From the NCBI GenBank assembly GCA_050250135.1, contig JBFWPF010000009.1, positions 4,304 through 68,303 of the forward strand: DNA of 64,000 nucleotides. The letters are read 5' to 3'. The position numbers and the translations under genes are program-made. Position 1 is the first letter of the stretch, and each line of letters starts with the position of its first letter. Positions 24,615 to 32,999 of this stretch are shown piece after piece. The notes under the pieces are model-generated. The model searched no databases and had not been told where the DNA came from. It worked only from the letters and a program-made list of their open reading frames with translations. Source of the DNA: JBFWPF01 sp050250135 (GTDB lineage: Bacteria > Chlamydiota > Chlamydiia > Chlamydiales > JAFEGQ01).

Positions 24615-25565
24615 CTAAGGGATGTGCACTGATTGAAGCTGTTTGATGATCTCGTCGAGGGGGAGCCGCTCGCTGGGCTCTGCAGCGACCGCTCCGAAGG
24701 CGGCGGTGTAAGCGGGCTCAAGAGAGGGGAGTTTAGCTAGCCGCTCCTTTGACAAGCCTACCGCATCCAGGCTCCATAGGAGCATAATTCCAAAGGCAAA
24801 AATATCGGTTTCACAGCTGTGCATACTCTTCCGTTTTAGCTCAGGGGCCCAGTACTCTTGTGTGCCGGTCTGTGTTTTTCGCCTCTCGTCCTCTTTGGGG
24901 CAGGAGAGGTTAAAGTCGCCGATTTTGGCATGGCCGGAGAGGTCGAGGTAGACATTGTTATGGGAGAGATCTCGGTGGAGGATCTTGGCCGCATGGATGG
25001 CCTTTAGCCCTGTCGCAATCTCGACGTGGAGGTGGATGATCCGATCGACGACCGTGGCGGCCCCTTGCTTGTTCTGGACGAGGGCCTCGGGAAGCCCCTC
25101 ATCGGCGAGGGAGATCAGCCATTGGCGGGCAGCGAGCACCGACTCATCCTTGTTGCAGTAGGTCCAGAGGGTACACTGCATCAACTCGTCAAACAGGAGA
25201 AGGCGCTCCTGAAGGACATGGGTTCTTTTGTAGTAGCTGAGGACCCTCGCTGGCTTCATCACGTGAGGGGAATCGATCTGGGTCAGGAGGCTATTCCCCA
25301 TTAGGGCAAACTGTAGCTCACTCCGGATCACCCTCGCGGCGACGGGGTGGAGCGTTTCCCCAGCAATCTCAATGGCTGAGAAGGCTTTGGTGGCATAGCC
25401 CTCGCCCAGCTTGTCGTTTTTATTGATAGCAAAGAGAACCTGGTCGAGCTTAGCTAGAGTGATTCCCTTTATCTTTTGCTCGGAATAGCCACATACGGTC
25501 CCCTTTTTCATCCGACCATCGCCGGTAATCTTCTTGCCGATACTTTCGAGTGCTGGAAAGTCCAT
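24615..25565 (-). CDS. Divergent eukaryote-like protein kinase
   Basis: A 316-residue protein with a kinase fold. The Gly-rich loop is KLGEGYATKAFSAIEI (about 55-70), the catalytic loop ILHRDLSHNNVYL is canonical with Asp and Asn (about 198-210), IGDFNLSCP replaces DFG by DFN, and YWAPEL (APE motif) plus DIFAFGIML are clear. The ATP-anchoring Lys of the N-lobe is not obvious; HPVAARVIRSE has Arg where VAIK is expected. It may therefore be weakly active or a pseudokinase. It lies three bases after valS on the same strand, and GTAAGAG precedes its ATG. The pknD-valS-kinase order suggests one transcript. A host-directed role is possible; no secretion signal can be read. Confidence 0.75.
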   Translation of the reverse strand: MDFPALESIGKKITGDGRMKKGTVCGYSEQKIKGITLAKLDQVLFAINKNDKLGEGYATKAFSAIEIAGETLHPVAARVIRSELQFALMGNSLLTQIDSPHVMKPARVLSYYKRTHVLQERLLLFDELMQCTLWTYCNKDESVLAARQWLISLADEGLPEALVQNKQGAATVVDRIIHLHVEIATGLKAIHAAKILHRDLSHNNVYLDLSGHAKIGDFNLSCPKEDERRKTQTGTQEYWAPELKRKSMHSCETDIFAFGIMLLWSLDAVGLSKERLAKLPSLEPAYTAAFGAVAAEPSERLPLDEIIKQLQSVHIP

Positions 25566-25568
25566 CTC

Positions 25569-28385
25569 TTACTTGAGTTTGGACTCGATCTCGGCGATCT
25601 CCCGTTCAAGTTGGCTGAGAGTAGCACGGGTATTTTCGACGAGCTCCTGAGGGGCCCGTTCGATAAAGGGTGCAGAGTCGAGTTTCTGTTTCAGGTTGTT
25701 CTGGTTCTGGGTCAGTTTCGCAAGGTGCTTTTCGAGGCGGGAGCGCTCCTGAGCGTGGTGCTCCTCGGGCAGAGGGACAAGGAGGGTGAGGCCATCGAGG
25801 AGGGCAGCGGAGGCAAAGGGGAGCTGCGGCGCCTCTTCAACGAGGTGAACGGTATCGACTTTAAGGAGGGCAGGGATCAAGTGGCCATGCTCCTCGATTA
25901 GGGCGAGGTCGGGGCTGTCGCTTGCACCGATGATGTAGAGGTCGGTGGTGAGGCCAGGAGGGAGCCCCATCTCACCGCGGATATTGCGGACGGTGTAGAT
26001 CAGCTTCTGGATCCACTCGAAGGAGTTGTCGACGATGTCGTCGGCTGCGGAGGCCTCCATCAGGGTGGGGTAGGGAGCCGTTGCGCAGGCCTCTGATTGG
26101 AGGGCGGTGAGGCACTCGTGGACAAAGGGGTCCTGCCCCTCATGGGGTTTTTCGGAGCCGAGCCGCTCCTTGAGCTGGGCGAAGAGCTCTTCGGTGATAA
26201 AGGGGGCCATCGGGGCGAGGAGGCGGACCGCCTGGCAGAGGACGATCAGCAGCAGCTTCTCCTGGTTCCCTTTGATGATGGCGGTACCCGTTTTGCCAAA
26301 GAGGACCGGCTTGCAGATCTCAACGTAGTAGGCGCAAAACTCCTTCCAGAAGAAGTCGTAGGCGGCCATCGCGGCTTGGTCGAAGGCGTAGCCCTTGAGG
26401 TGGCCATCGACCTTGGTGGCGACTCGCGCGAGGGTGGAGAGGATCCACTTATCCTCCAAGCGCAGGTGCTCCAGGTCCAGGCCGTGAGCAAAGGCCTTCG
26501 CTGAGAGCCCCTCGGTGTTCATCAGGACAAAGCGGGCGCCGTTCCAGATCTTATTGGCAAAGTTCTTAAACTCTTCGAAGCGGCGCCGGTCGAGGTCGAT
26601 CTGCGCATTTTGGGGAGAGGAGGCGCAGAGGGCCATCCGCATCGCATCGGTCCCATACTCGGCGATGATCTCGAGAGGGTCGATCACATTCCCCTTAGAC
26701 TTGGAGAGCTTTTCCCACTTCGAGTGGACATCCTTAGGCAGCGGCCTGCCCTCGTCATAGGCGCGCCGCTCATCGCCCGTGATGTAGTCGATCCCCCCTT
26801 TGGGATCGACCCGCCAGTAGGATTTGCCGTAGATCAGCCCATGGACAAAGGCCTCAGGAAAGGGGGGCTCCTTGTGGAGGTACTCGCCGGCGAGGATCAT
26901 TCGGGCGACCCAAAAGAAGAGGATGTCGTGGCCGGTGACGAGGACGCTGGTGGGGTAGAACTTCTCAAGATCGGGATTTTTGTCGGGCCAGCCCAAAGTC
27001 GTGAGGGGCCATAGGGCCGAGGAGAACCAGGTGTCGAGGGCATCGGGATCTTGCGTCCAGTCGCCAGGGTGTTTTTCCACCTCGGGGGGGAGCCCTTCGC
27101 CTGCGTAGCAGAGCTTCTCTCCCGTTTTTTTGTGGTGCCAGATCGGGATCTGGTGGCCCCACCAAAGCTGGCGGCTGATGCACCAGTCGCGCAGGTTGTC
27201 GATCCAGTGGAAGTAGGTCGCCCTCCAGCTTTCCGGTATGAGCGCTACCTTCCCCTCTGAGACGGCGGTGTGGAGCCGCTTTTTGAACCCCTCCATCGAG
27301 ATGAACCACTGCTTGGAGAGGTAGGGTTCGATCACCGCCTTGGAGCGGTAGGAGAGGCCGACCCGGTGGTGGTAGGGCTCGGCCATCACCACGTTCCCCC
27401 CCTCTTTGAGGAGCCTTCCCGCCTCCTCCCGCGCCTCGTCGACCGAGAGCCCTTTGAGCGGCCCCCCATTCTCATTGAGGTAGGCGCCCTGTGTCAGGAG
27501 GTTGATCACCTCCAGGTTGTGCCGTTGGCCGATCTGCCAGTCGTTAGGATCGTGCGCCGGCGTCACCTTAAGCGCCCCGCTCCCAAAAGTAGGGTCGACG
27601 TAAGGGTCGCCGATGATCGGGATCTCCCGGCGGGTCATCGGCACCCGCACCTTTTTCCCAATCAGGTGGTGGTAGCGCTTATCCTCGGGGTGGACGGCGA
27701 TCGCCGTGTCGGCGGGAATCGTCTCGGGGCGGGTCGTGGCGATGATGATCTCCCCCTTCTCTCCGATCAGAGGGTAGCGGACATGCCAGAGGACCGTTTT
27801 GCGCTCGACATACTCGACCTCGTCGTCGGCCAGAGCCGTTTGGGTGACCGGATCCCAGTTGACTAGGTAGTCTCCCTGGTAGATCAGATCGGCCTCGTAG
27901 AGCCGTTTGAAGAAGTGGCGCACCGCCCTACTGGCCTGCTCATCCATCGTGAACCGGTAGCGGCTCCAGTCGCACGAGGCGCCGAGCGCCTTTAGCTGCC
28001 CCTGTATCGTCTCCTCCTTCTCCTCCTTCCAGCTGTAGACCCGCGCCAGGAACTCCTCTCGGGTGTACTCCTGCCGCCGTTTCCCTTCAGTTGCCATCAG
28101 GTGGCGCTCCACGACCGTCTGAGTGGCAATGCCGGCGTGGTCGCAACCGGGGAGCCAGAGGGCCTCGTAGCCGAGCATCCGCTTCCACCGGATCAGAATA
28201 TCCTGCAGGGTCGTGACCAGGGCATGGCCCATGTGGAGGCGCCCCGTCACGTTGGGCGGGGGCATCACGATCGTGTAGGGGGGCTTTTGAGAGTGGGCAT
28301 CGGCCTTAAAGAGCCCCCCCCTCTCCCAAAATTGGGCCCACTTTGCCTCAACCGACTTGGGATCGTACTGCTTATCGAGTGCCAT
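25569..28385 (-). CDS. valS: Valyl-tRNA synthetase
   Basis: Class I aminoacyl-tRNA synthetase charging tRNA-Val. The 938 residues match the family. The HIGH-type motif is PPPNVTGRLHMGHAL (about 42-56), the KMSKS-type motif is KLSKSKG (about 560), the editing domain contains TTRPETIPADTAIAVHP (about 215-231), and a C-terminal coiled-coil arm (about 870-938) is present. It lies 33 bases downstream of pknD and three bases upstream of a kinase gene. In Chlamydia trachomatis pknD and valS are also neighbours near the V-ATPase operon (recalled). Secure. Confidence 0.97.
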   Translation of the reverse strand: MALDKQYDPKSVEAKWAQFWERGGLFKADAHSQKPPYTIVMPPPNVTGRLHMGHALVTTLQDILIRWKRMLGYEALWLPGCDHAGIATQTVVERHLMATEGKRRQEYTREEFLARVYSWKEEKEETIQGQLKALGASCDWSRYRFTMDEQASRAVRHFFKRLYEADLIYQGDYLVNWDPVTQTALADDEVEYVERKTVLWHVRYPLIGEKGEIIIATTRPETIPADTAIAVHPEDKRYHHLIGKKVRVPMTRREIPIIGDPYVDPTFGSGALKVTPAHDPNDWQIGQRHNLEVINLLTQGAYLNENGGPLKGLSVDEAREEAGRLLKEGGNVVMAEPYHHRVGLSYRSKAVIEPYLSKQWFISMEGFKKRLHTAVSEGKVALIPESWRATYFHWIDNLRDWCISRQLWWGHQIPIWHHKKTGEKLCYAGEGLPPEVEKHPGDWTQDPDALDTWFSSALWPLTTLGWPDKNPDLEKFYPTSVLVTGHDILFFWVARMILAGEYLHKEPPFPEAFVHGLIYGKSYWRVDPKGGIDYITGDERRAYDEGRPLPKDVHSKWEKLSKSKGNVIDPLEIIAEYGTDAMRMALCASSPQNAQIDLDRRRFEEFKNFANKIWNGARFVLMNTEGLSAKAFAHGLDLEHLRLEDKWILSTLARVATKVDGHLKGYAFDQAAMAAYDFFWKEFCAYYVEICKPVLFGKTGTAIIKGNQEKLLLIVLCQAVRLLAPMAPFITEELFAQLKERLGSEKPHEGQDPFVHECLTALQSEACATAPYPTLMEASAADDIVDNSFEWIQKLIYTVRNIRGEMGLPPGLTTDLYIIGASDSPDLALIEEHGHLIPALLKVDTVHLVEEAPQLPFASAALLDGLTLLVPLPEEHHAQERSRLEKHLAKLTQNQNNLKQKLDSAPFIERAPQELVENTRATLSQLEREIAEIESKLK

Positions 28386-28418
28386 GAGCGGGGAGTGTAG
28401 CAGGGAGGGAAGTTGGGC

Positions 28419-31271
28419 TCAACTCACCCTCTCTTTATCGGCCAGCCTCTGGTAGTGCTTAGCCTCCCTCTCTTCGCCTAGGCAGGTGTGGTAAAGGGCG
28501 AGCTGCCGGCAAAGTTGCCGCCGCTCCCAAAGGAAGGCCTCCTTACCCCACCCATCATCAAGAGAAATATTTCCTAATAGGTAGTGAGCCAGTAGCGCGC
28601 TTGTTTTAGGATGGGGGTGCTCGAGTATCCCCAAGAAGAAGGCGGTGGCGACCTCCACCCCTTCGGTAGCGGCGAGGAGGCATCCGTAGGGGACAAAGAA
28701 GGGGTGGCTCTCCTCACTCAGCTGCTCAAGGGGGTAGGCGGCGAGGAGCTGCCCGGCGCGGTCGAGTTCGCCCAGCTTCAGGAGGGACCAGATCTCCAAC
28801 GTTTGGAGGCGCAAGGTCTGCTCCTCATTGAGGGAGGTGTGGGCAAGGCCCGCCTGCTTGAGCTGCGGGAAGAGGGCGGCTTGTCCTGAGTCGATCGCCA
28901 GCTCCATCAGGTGGAAAAGGGCCCGGGGATCGAGTGGGTGCTCCCCCATGTGATCGAGGGCCGTCTTCAGGTTCTGCTCATGGGCCATCAGAGGGAGGGT
29001 CAAGCTCTCCTCCTTAGGCCTCGCCCCCAGCTCGAGCAGCGCAAAGAGGGCATTCTGGATAAGCGCCCTGTTGGGGTGCTCCTCTAGGCTGGCCGTCTCG
29101 ATCAGCTCCTCCAGAGTGTGGGGTTTGGCAAGCCAAAAGGCGAGGCTAACGGCTAGACCTAACCGCTCCTCTTCCGGCGTCGGCTCGATAAAGGGGAGCC
29201 TCTCCCAGTGGCGCTGGAGGTTCGCGATGAGGCGGCGACTGTCCCGCTCCTCATACGCCTTAGGCATATGCTGGGCCATCAGGAGCATAAAGCGGTAGGC
29301 TGCTGTCCGGTCGCGGCGGCTGCTCTCGTGCATCCGGTAGACCACCTGCTCCTTAAGCACGCCGATTCTGGGGTGGTGGGGGTAGCGGCGGAGCGCTAGC
29401 TCAAAGCACTTAATCTCCTCAAGGGGGTCGTGCATCGTCCGGTAGACGAGCGCCTTTCCCAAATACTCGAGAGGGGCGCCTGGGGTGTTGTGGAGCTTTT
29501 CAAACTCGGCCAGGGCGGCATCGAAAATCGGCTCGGTCTCTTCGGCCTGCTTGGCCTTTTCCAGCAGGGTGATCCCTGCCCGGAACTGGGCCTCTCGCCC
29601 CTCATCCCGCTCGGGAAAGGACTTAGCGACCCGGTGGTACTCGCTAAGGGCCCTCTCATAGTCCTTAGCCGCTAAGAAGGCATCGGGGATCTCTAGGCAG
29701 TTCATCCGGATGCTGTAGCTCCCCACAAAGACCTCAAGGGGCTCGATCTCGAAGCTGGCGTCGCGCGACAAAAAGCCCACGTGACCCCCTCTCAGGGGAA
29801 TGTGGCTCACATAGGAGAGGATCAGCCGGTCGCCGATGTAGAAGCGGATGCTGCTGTCGACCCGCTCGAGCCGCAGATCGACCCACTCCCCCCGATCCAG
29901 CGCCACCTCAGGGTCGCTTGCCACTGCAATTGCCGAGCGGAAGAGGGTCACCCCCGGCATCAAGGTCGACCCCACCCACAGCAGGTAGCCGCTATTGAGC
30001 TGCTCCCGCTCTCCCGGCTCGGGGAGGCTGATCATTAGCCCCACCCCTTGCCCCTCGGCCCCCACCCGCACCCGAGCGGTCAGCCGGACATTGCCGGGGA
30101 AGGCCTCCTTGGAGACCATCATGCTCACCCACTCGGTCAGGTCGGTCGTCAGCGCGATGTAATCGGCCAGGTAGACATTCTCCTGAAATTCCCAATCCTC
30201 CCCTTTCCCCACATCGAGGCGGCTGATCCCAAACCACTCGCTCCGCCCTTCAAGATAGTTCTTTAAATCCCCGATCATCTCCTCGACCTGCCCGTAGCGC
30301 ATCTCGGGCCTTGCCCGTAGCGCTTTCTGGGCGATCCGGGCGAGCATCCGGGGGACGTTCCGGAAGGGGGCCAATTTCCCGGGGTAGATCAGCCGCTCCT
30401 CTCCCATGCTTTGCCGAAATTCCTTAATCGTTCCCCGCTTAAAGGGGGGTCTTAACGCCAAAATCTCATAGAGAATGGCCCCAAGCGCGTAGAGGTCGGT
30501 CTGGACCGTGGCGGGGGCTCCGCAGGCCCGCTCCGGGGCCATATAGGCCACCGTCCCAAAGATCTTGCCGGGCAAGGTCACCCCGATCCGCTCCTCCTCC
30601 TCTTCCCCTTCAATTTCCTCTTCCCGGGTCCAGGTGGCCAGCCCCCAATCCAGTAAATAGACCTCCCCATAGGCCCCTACCATCACATTTTCGGGCTTCA
30701 GATCTCGGTGGAGTATCCCTTTGCTGTGGGCGTAGGCGACCGTCTGGCAGATCCCCATAAAGATCCGGATCAAGCTGGGGATTGAGTGCTTGGGATCCTG
30801 GTGCTCATCGCCCTCGTGGGCCCGGGCCTCTTTCAATAGCGCTTTAAGCGTCTGCCCCTCCACGTAGGGCATGGTGTAGTAAAGCGTTTCCTCCAGCACG
30901 TGGATATTGTAGATCGGGACAACGCCTGGGTGGGTCAGCTGGCTGGTGATCCAGGCTTCCCTCAAGAATCTCTGATGGAGGACCTCCCGGTTTTGGAGGT
31001 CGGGGCGGATCCGTTTCAGGGCGATTTTCCGCCGGCAGCTTGGGTCGTAGGCCAGGTAGACCTCGCCCATGCCCCCTTTGGCGATCTGTTTCAGCACCCG
31101 ATAGTAGCCGACCGCTTTCAGCTCCTCTTCCCCCTCCAGGTCTTGGGGGGGTTCCGACAGAAAGGTTGTCTCCTCCGTGGCTCCCAAGTAGTAGCCACAG
31201 GCGGGGCAGTAGCGGGGAAGGGCTCCCACTGGCAGGCGGACAGCCGATTGGCATGCTGGGCAATTTTCCAT
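28419..31271 (-). CDS. pknD: PknD-type Ser/Thr protein kinase with zinc ribbon, LamG-like domain and TPR-like tail
   Basis: A 950-residue protein. Residues 1-30 hold a zinc ribbon (CPAC..YCPACGYYLG). The kinase domain (about 40-330) has IAKGGMGEVYLA, IALKRI with the ATP-anchoring Lys, ILHRDLKPENVMV, LLDWGLAT (DWG in place of DFG) and VAYMAPERA. About 350-520 forms a LamG/concanavalin-like jelly roll (DLRLERVDSSIRFYIGDRLI). The rest is helical and TPR-like. The ATG at 31271 starts directly with the zinc ribbon; an upstream in-frame TTG adds a non-conserved octapeptide. Chlamydia PknD has a similar size and neighbourhood. Targets unknown. Confidence 0.9.
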   Translation of the reverse strand: MENCPACQSAVRLPVGALPRYCPACGYYLGATEETTFLSEPPQDLEGEEELKAVGYYRVLKQIAKGGMGEVYLAYDPSCRRKIALKRIRPDLQNREVLHQRFLREAWITSQLTHPGVVPIYNIHVLEETLYYTMPYVEGQTLKALLKEARAHEGDEHQDPKHSIPSLIRIFMGICQTVAYAHSKGILHRDLKPENVMVGAYGEVYLLDWGLATWTREEEIEGEEEEERIGVTLPGKIFGTVAYMAPERACGAPATVQTDLYALGAILYEILALRPPFKRGTIKEFRQSMGEERLIYPGKLAPFRNVPRMLARIAQKALRARPEMRYGQVEEMIGDLKNYLEGRSEWFGISRLDVGKGEDWEFQENVYLADYIALTTDLTEWVSMMVSKEAFPGNVRLTARVRVGAEGQGVGLMISLPEPGEREQLNSGYLLWVGSTLMPGVTLFRSAIAVASDPEVALDRGEWVDLRLERVDSSIRFYIGDRLILSYVSHIPLRGGHVGFLSRDASFEIEPLEVFVGSYSIRMNCLEIPDAFLAAKDYERALSEYHRVAKSFPERDEGREAQFRAGITLLEKAKQAEETEPIFDAALAEFEKLHNTPGAPLEYLGKALVYRTMHDPLEEIKCFELALRRYPHHPRIGVLKEQVVYRMHESSRRDRTAAYRFMLLMAQHMPKAYEERDSRRLIANLQRHWERLPFIEPTPEEERLGLAVSLAFWLAKPHTLEELIETASLEEHPNRALIQNALFALLELGARPKEESLTLPLMAHEQNLKTALDHMGEHPLDPRALFHLMELAIDSGQAALFPQLKQAGLAHTSLNEEQTLRLQTLEIWSLLKLGELDRAGQLLAAYPLEQLSEESHPFFVPYGCLLAATEGVEVATAFFLGILEHPHPKTSALLAHYLLGNISLDDGWGKEAFLWERRQLCRQLALYHTCLGEEREAKHYQRLADKERVS

Positions 31272-31295
31272 CCCCGCCACTATACCAATAGGCAA

Positions 31296-31595
31296 TTAAA
31301 CCGCATGGGTCAGCACCATATAACCCGGCGTGGCCAGGTACTGCTCAAACAGAGCATTGGCCTCCTTATGCCTGGGATCTTCCATAAAGCGGTTCAATGC
31401 GTCTCTATTTTTAAACAGTATCTCCACACCCACACTTTCGATCCCCTCGGGCACATAGTGGCTCTCATTGGGGTAGACTTTGAAGCTCTGAATTCCCTCT
31501 ATTTGAAGGGTGAGCTGGCGCACCTGACCCATCAGGGCTAGGTAATCGGGATGGGCTCCTGCCCTAAAGTGGATGATGATAAGATGGCGGATCAT
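31296..31595 (-). CDS. Dabb (stress-responsive alpha/beta barrel) domain protein
   Basis: A 99-residue single-domain protein of the Dabb ferredoxin-like dimer family: it opens with the MIRHLIIIHF strand, has the expected helix (about 18-33), a central SFKVYPNES strand, then VGVEILFKNRDALNRFMEDPRH and a closing strand. The length is normal for the family. It lies 24 bases upstream of pknD on the same strand, so it probably heads the pknD-valS-kinase transcript. Members bind small molecules or act as cyclases or monooxygenases; no substrate can be assigned. Confidence 0.75.
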   Translation of the reverse strand: MIRHLIIIHFRAGAHPDYLALMGQVRQLTLQIEGIQSFKVYPNESHYVPEGIESVGVEILFKNRDALNRFMEDPRHKEANALFEQYLATPGYMVLTHAV

Positions 31596-31678
31596 GACCC
31601 CTGCATAAGGGGTAGGCGATTAATCCGCACGGCGTGCTACCCTCCATCACCATCCCAGACAGCGGATCGAGCTCATCG

Positions 31679-32812
31679 TCAAGAAGAGAGCCCCCTAACG
31701 GTGATCTTCTTGGCAAGGGGATAGCTCTTCTCGCCAGGATAGATCACCTCCAGTGAGTCGAGCCCCACCACTTCGACCGCCGATTGCATGGAGGGAGTCA
31801 GGGTTGGCGCATCCTGGTACTTAAACTCAAAGCCAAGCCGTTTGCCCCCCTTTAGGATCAGCAGGTCAAGCTCACCCCCCTGGTGGAGCGCCCAGAAGTA
31901 GCACTCCTCAGGCCGGGCAGCATAATGGCGAATGGTCTCCTCCAAGGCAAATCCCTCCCAGGAGGCACCCAGTTTTGGATGGCGCTCCAAGGCCTTGCGG
32001 TCGGGGATGTCGCAGAGGGTATGGTAGATGCCACTGTCCCTAAAGTAGATCTTGGGTCGCTTCACCTGCCGCTTGCCAATATTCTCAAACCACGGGGTAA
32101 GCTCGCGAACCATAAAGGTACCGGTTAAAATATCTAGGTAGCTCCGGATGGTGGTATCGGAAAGGCCCATCGAGCGGCCGATTTCGGAGGCGTTGAAGAT
32201 CTGCCCATGGTAATGGGTAAGCATCAGCCAAAAACGGCGCAGGGCAGTCGGGGCGATCCGGATGCCCAGGTTAGGGATGTCCCGCTCCAAGAAGGTCGCA
32301 ATGTACTCCTCCCGCCAGTAGACGCTTGCCTCTTCGGAGTTGGCCAGGTAGGCATTGGGAAAACCCCCGCGCAGCCAAAGTGTGGGGAGGGTGTCGACCT
32401 CTTCAAGGGAAAAGGGGGTAAGCTCGATGTAGGCAATCCTCCCAGCAAGCGTTTCGGAAGACTGTCTGATCAGATCGCGCGAGGCGCTCCCGAGAATCAA
32501 GAAGCGGCGCGGCTTTTTCTGGTCGACCAGGACACGCAGTAGAGGAAATAGGTCGGGAAGGCGCTGGATCTCATCGATGATGATCAACCCTTCAAGTCCT
32601 TCTAGGGCGGTCTTGGGGTTCTGCATCACCGCAAGATCGGTTGGGTCCTCCAGATCGAAGATATGGGCCTTTCCCTCGAGCCGCTCCTGCTCGAGGTAGA
32701 GGTGGGCTAGCGTGGTTTTGCCACACTGCCTAGGGCCCAAAATCGCCACTACAGGATGGGTCTTGAACGCCTTTTGGATCCGCTTGAGATAACCCGGCCG
32801 CTGTCTGTCCAT
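31679..32812 (-). CDS. AAA_14/DUF4143 ATPase (copy 3, different subgroup)
   Basis: A 377-residue ATPase of the same architecture as those at 3067 and 23404 but clearly more distant. Walker A is GPRQCGKTT (about 26-34), Walker B LIIIDEIQRL (about 75-84), a sensor ILGSASRDL follows, a winged-helix-like stretch (NASEIGRSMGLSDTTIRSYL, about 200-220), YFRDSGIYHTL, and a C-terminal Asp...Glu-Phe-Lys (GELDLLIL then LGFEFKY), the nuclease-like core. The ATG at 32812 lies inside an operator palindrome. It lacks the FLSQLV tail of the other two. In the family, proteins of this subgroup are widespread and without agreed function. Confidence 0.85.
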   Translation of the reverse strand: MDRQRPGYLKRIQKAFKTHPVVAILGPRQCGKTTLAHLYLEQERLEGKAHIFDLEDPTDLAVMQNPKTALEGLEGLIIIDEIQRLPDLFPLLRVLVDQKKPRRFLILGSASRDLIRQSSETLAGRIAYIELTPFSLEEVDTLPTLWLRGGFPNAYLANSEEASVYWREEYIATFLERDIPNLGIRIAPTALRRFWLMLTHYHGQIFNASEIGRSMGLSDTTIRSYLDILTGTFMVRELTPWFENIGKRQVKRPKIYFRDSGIYHTLCDIPDRKALERHPKLGASWEGFALEETIRHYAARPEECYFWALHQGGELDLLILKGGKRLGFEFKYQDAPTLTPSMQSAVEVVGLDSLEVIYPGEKSYPLAKKITVRGLSS

Positions 32813-32906
32813 GAAATTTCCAACCTTACCCCCGAAATTTCATTGTACTAGAAGGGGCTGCCCCCTGTCCATGAAATTTCCAACCTTAGCACCGAAATTT
32901 CATGGA
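32808..32906 (-). promoter_or_regulatory. Two identical palindromic operators around the ATPase 3 start
   Basis: ATGAAATTTC (32811-32820) with GAAATTTCAT (32834-32843), and again at 32871-32880 with 32894-32903. Each pair is a perfect 10-base inverted repeat with a 13-base spacer (CAACCTTA in both), and the two units are exactly 60 bases apart. The proximal unit contains the ATPase start codon (its CAT on the plus strand). Between them lies a short GGGGC-T-GCCCC palindrome. Confidence 0.8.
32842..32871 (-). promoter_or_regulatory. Promoter for ATPase 3 lying between its operators
   Basis: On the minus strand TGGACA (32871-32866) and TACAAT (32847-32842) are 18 bases apart, five of six bases matching each consensus hexamer. 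The -35 touches the distal operator and the -10 overlaps the proximal operator, so a protein bound at either palindrome should affect transcription. Confidence 0.5.
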
Positions 32907-32999
32907 CAATCCCTAAATGATTGATTGTAAGTTATTTAGTCATATAGACAGCGACTCTTCTAGACAATTGGATTAGTTAAGTCTATCATTACTTGTTTT

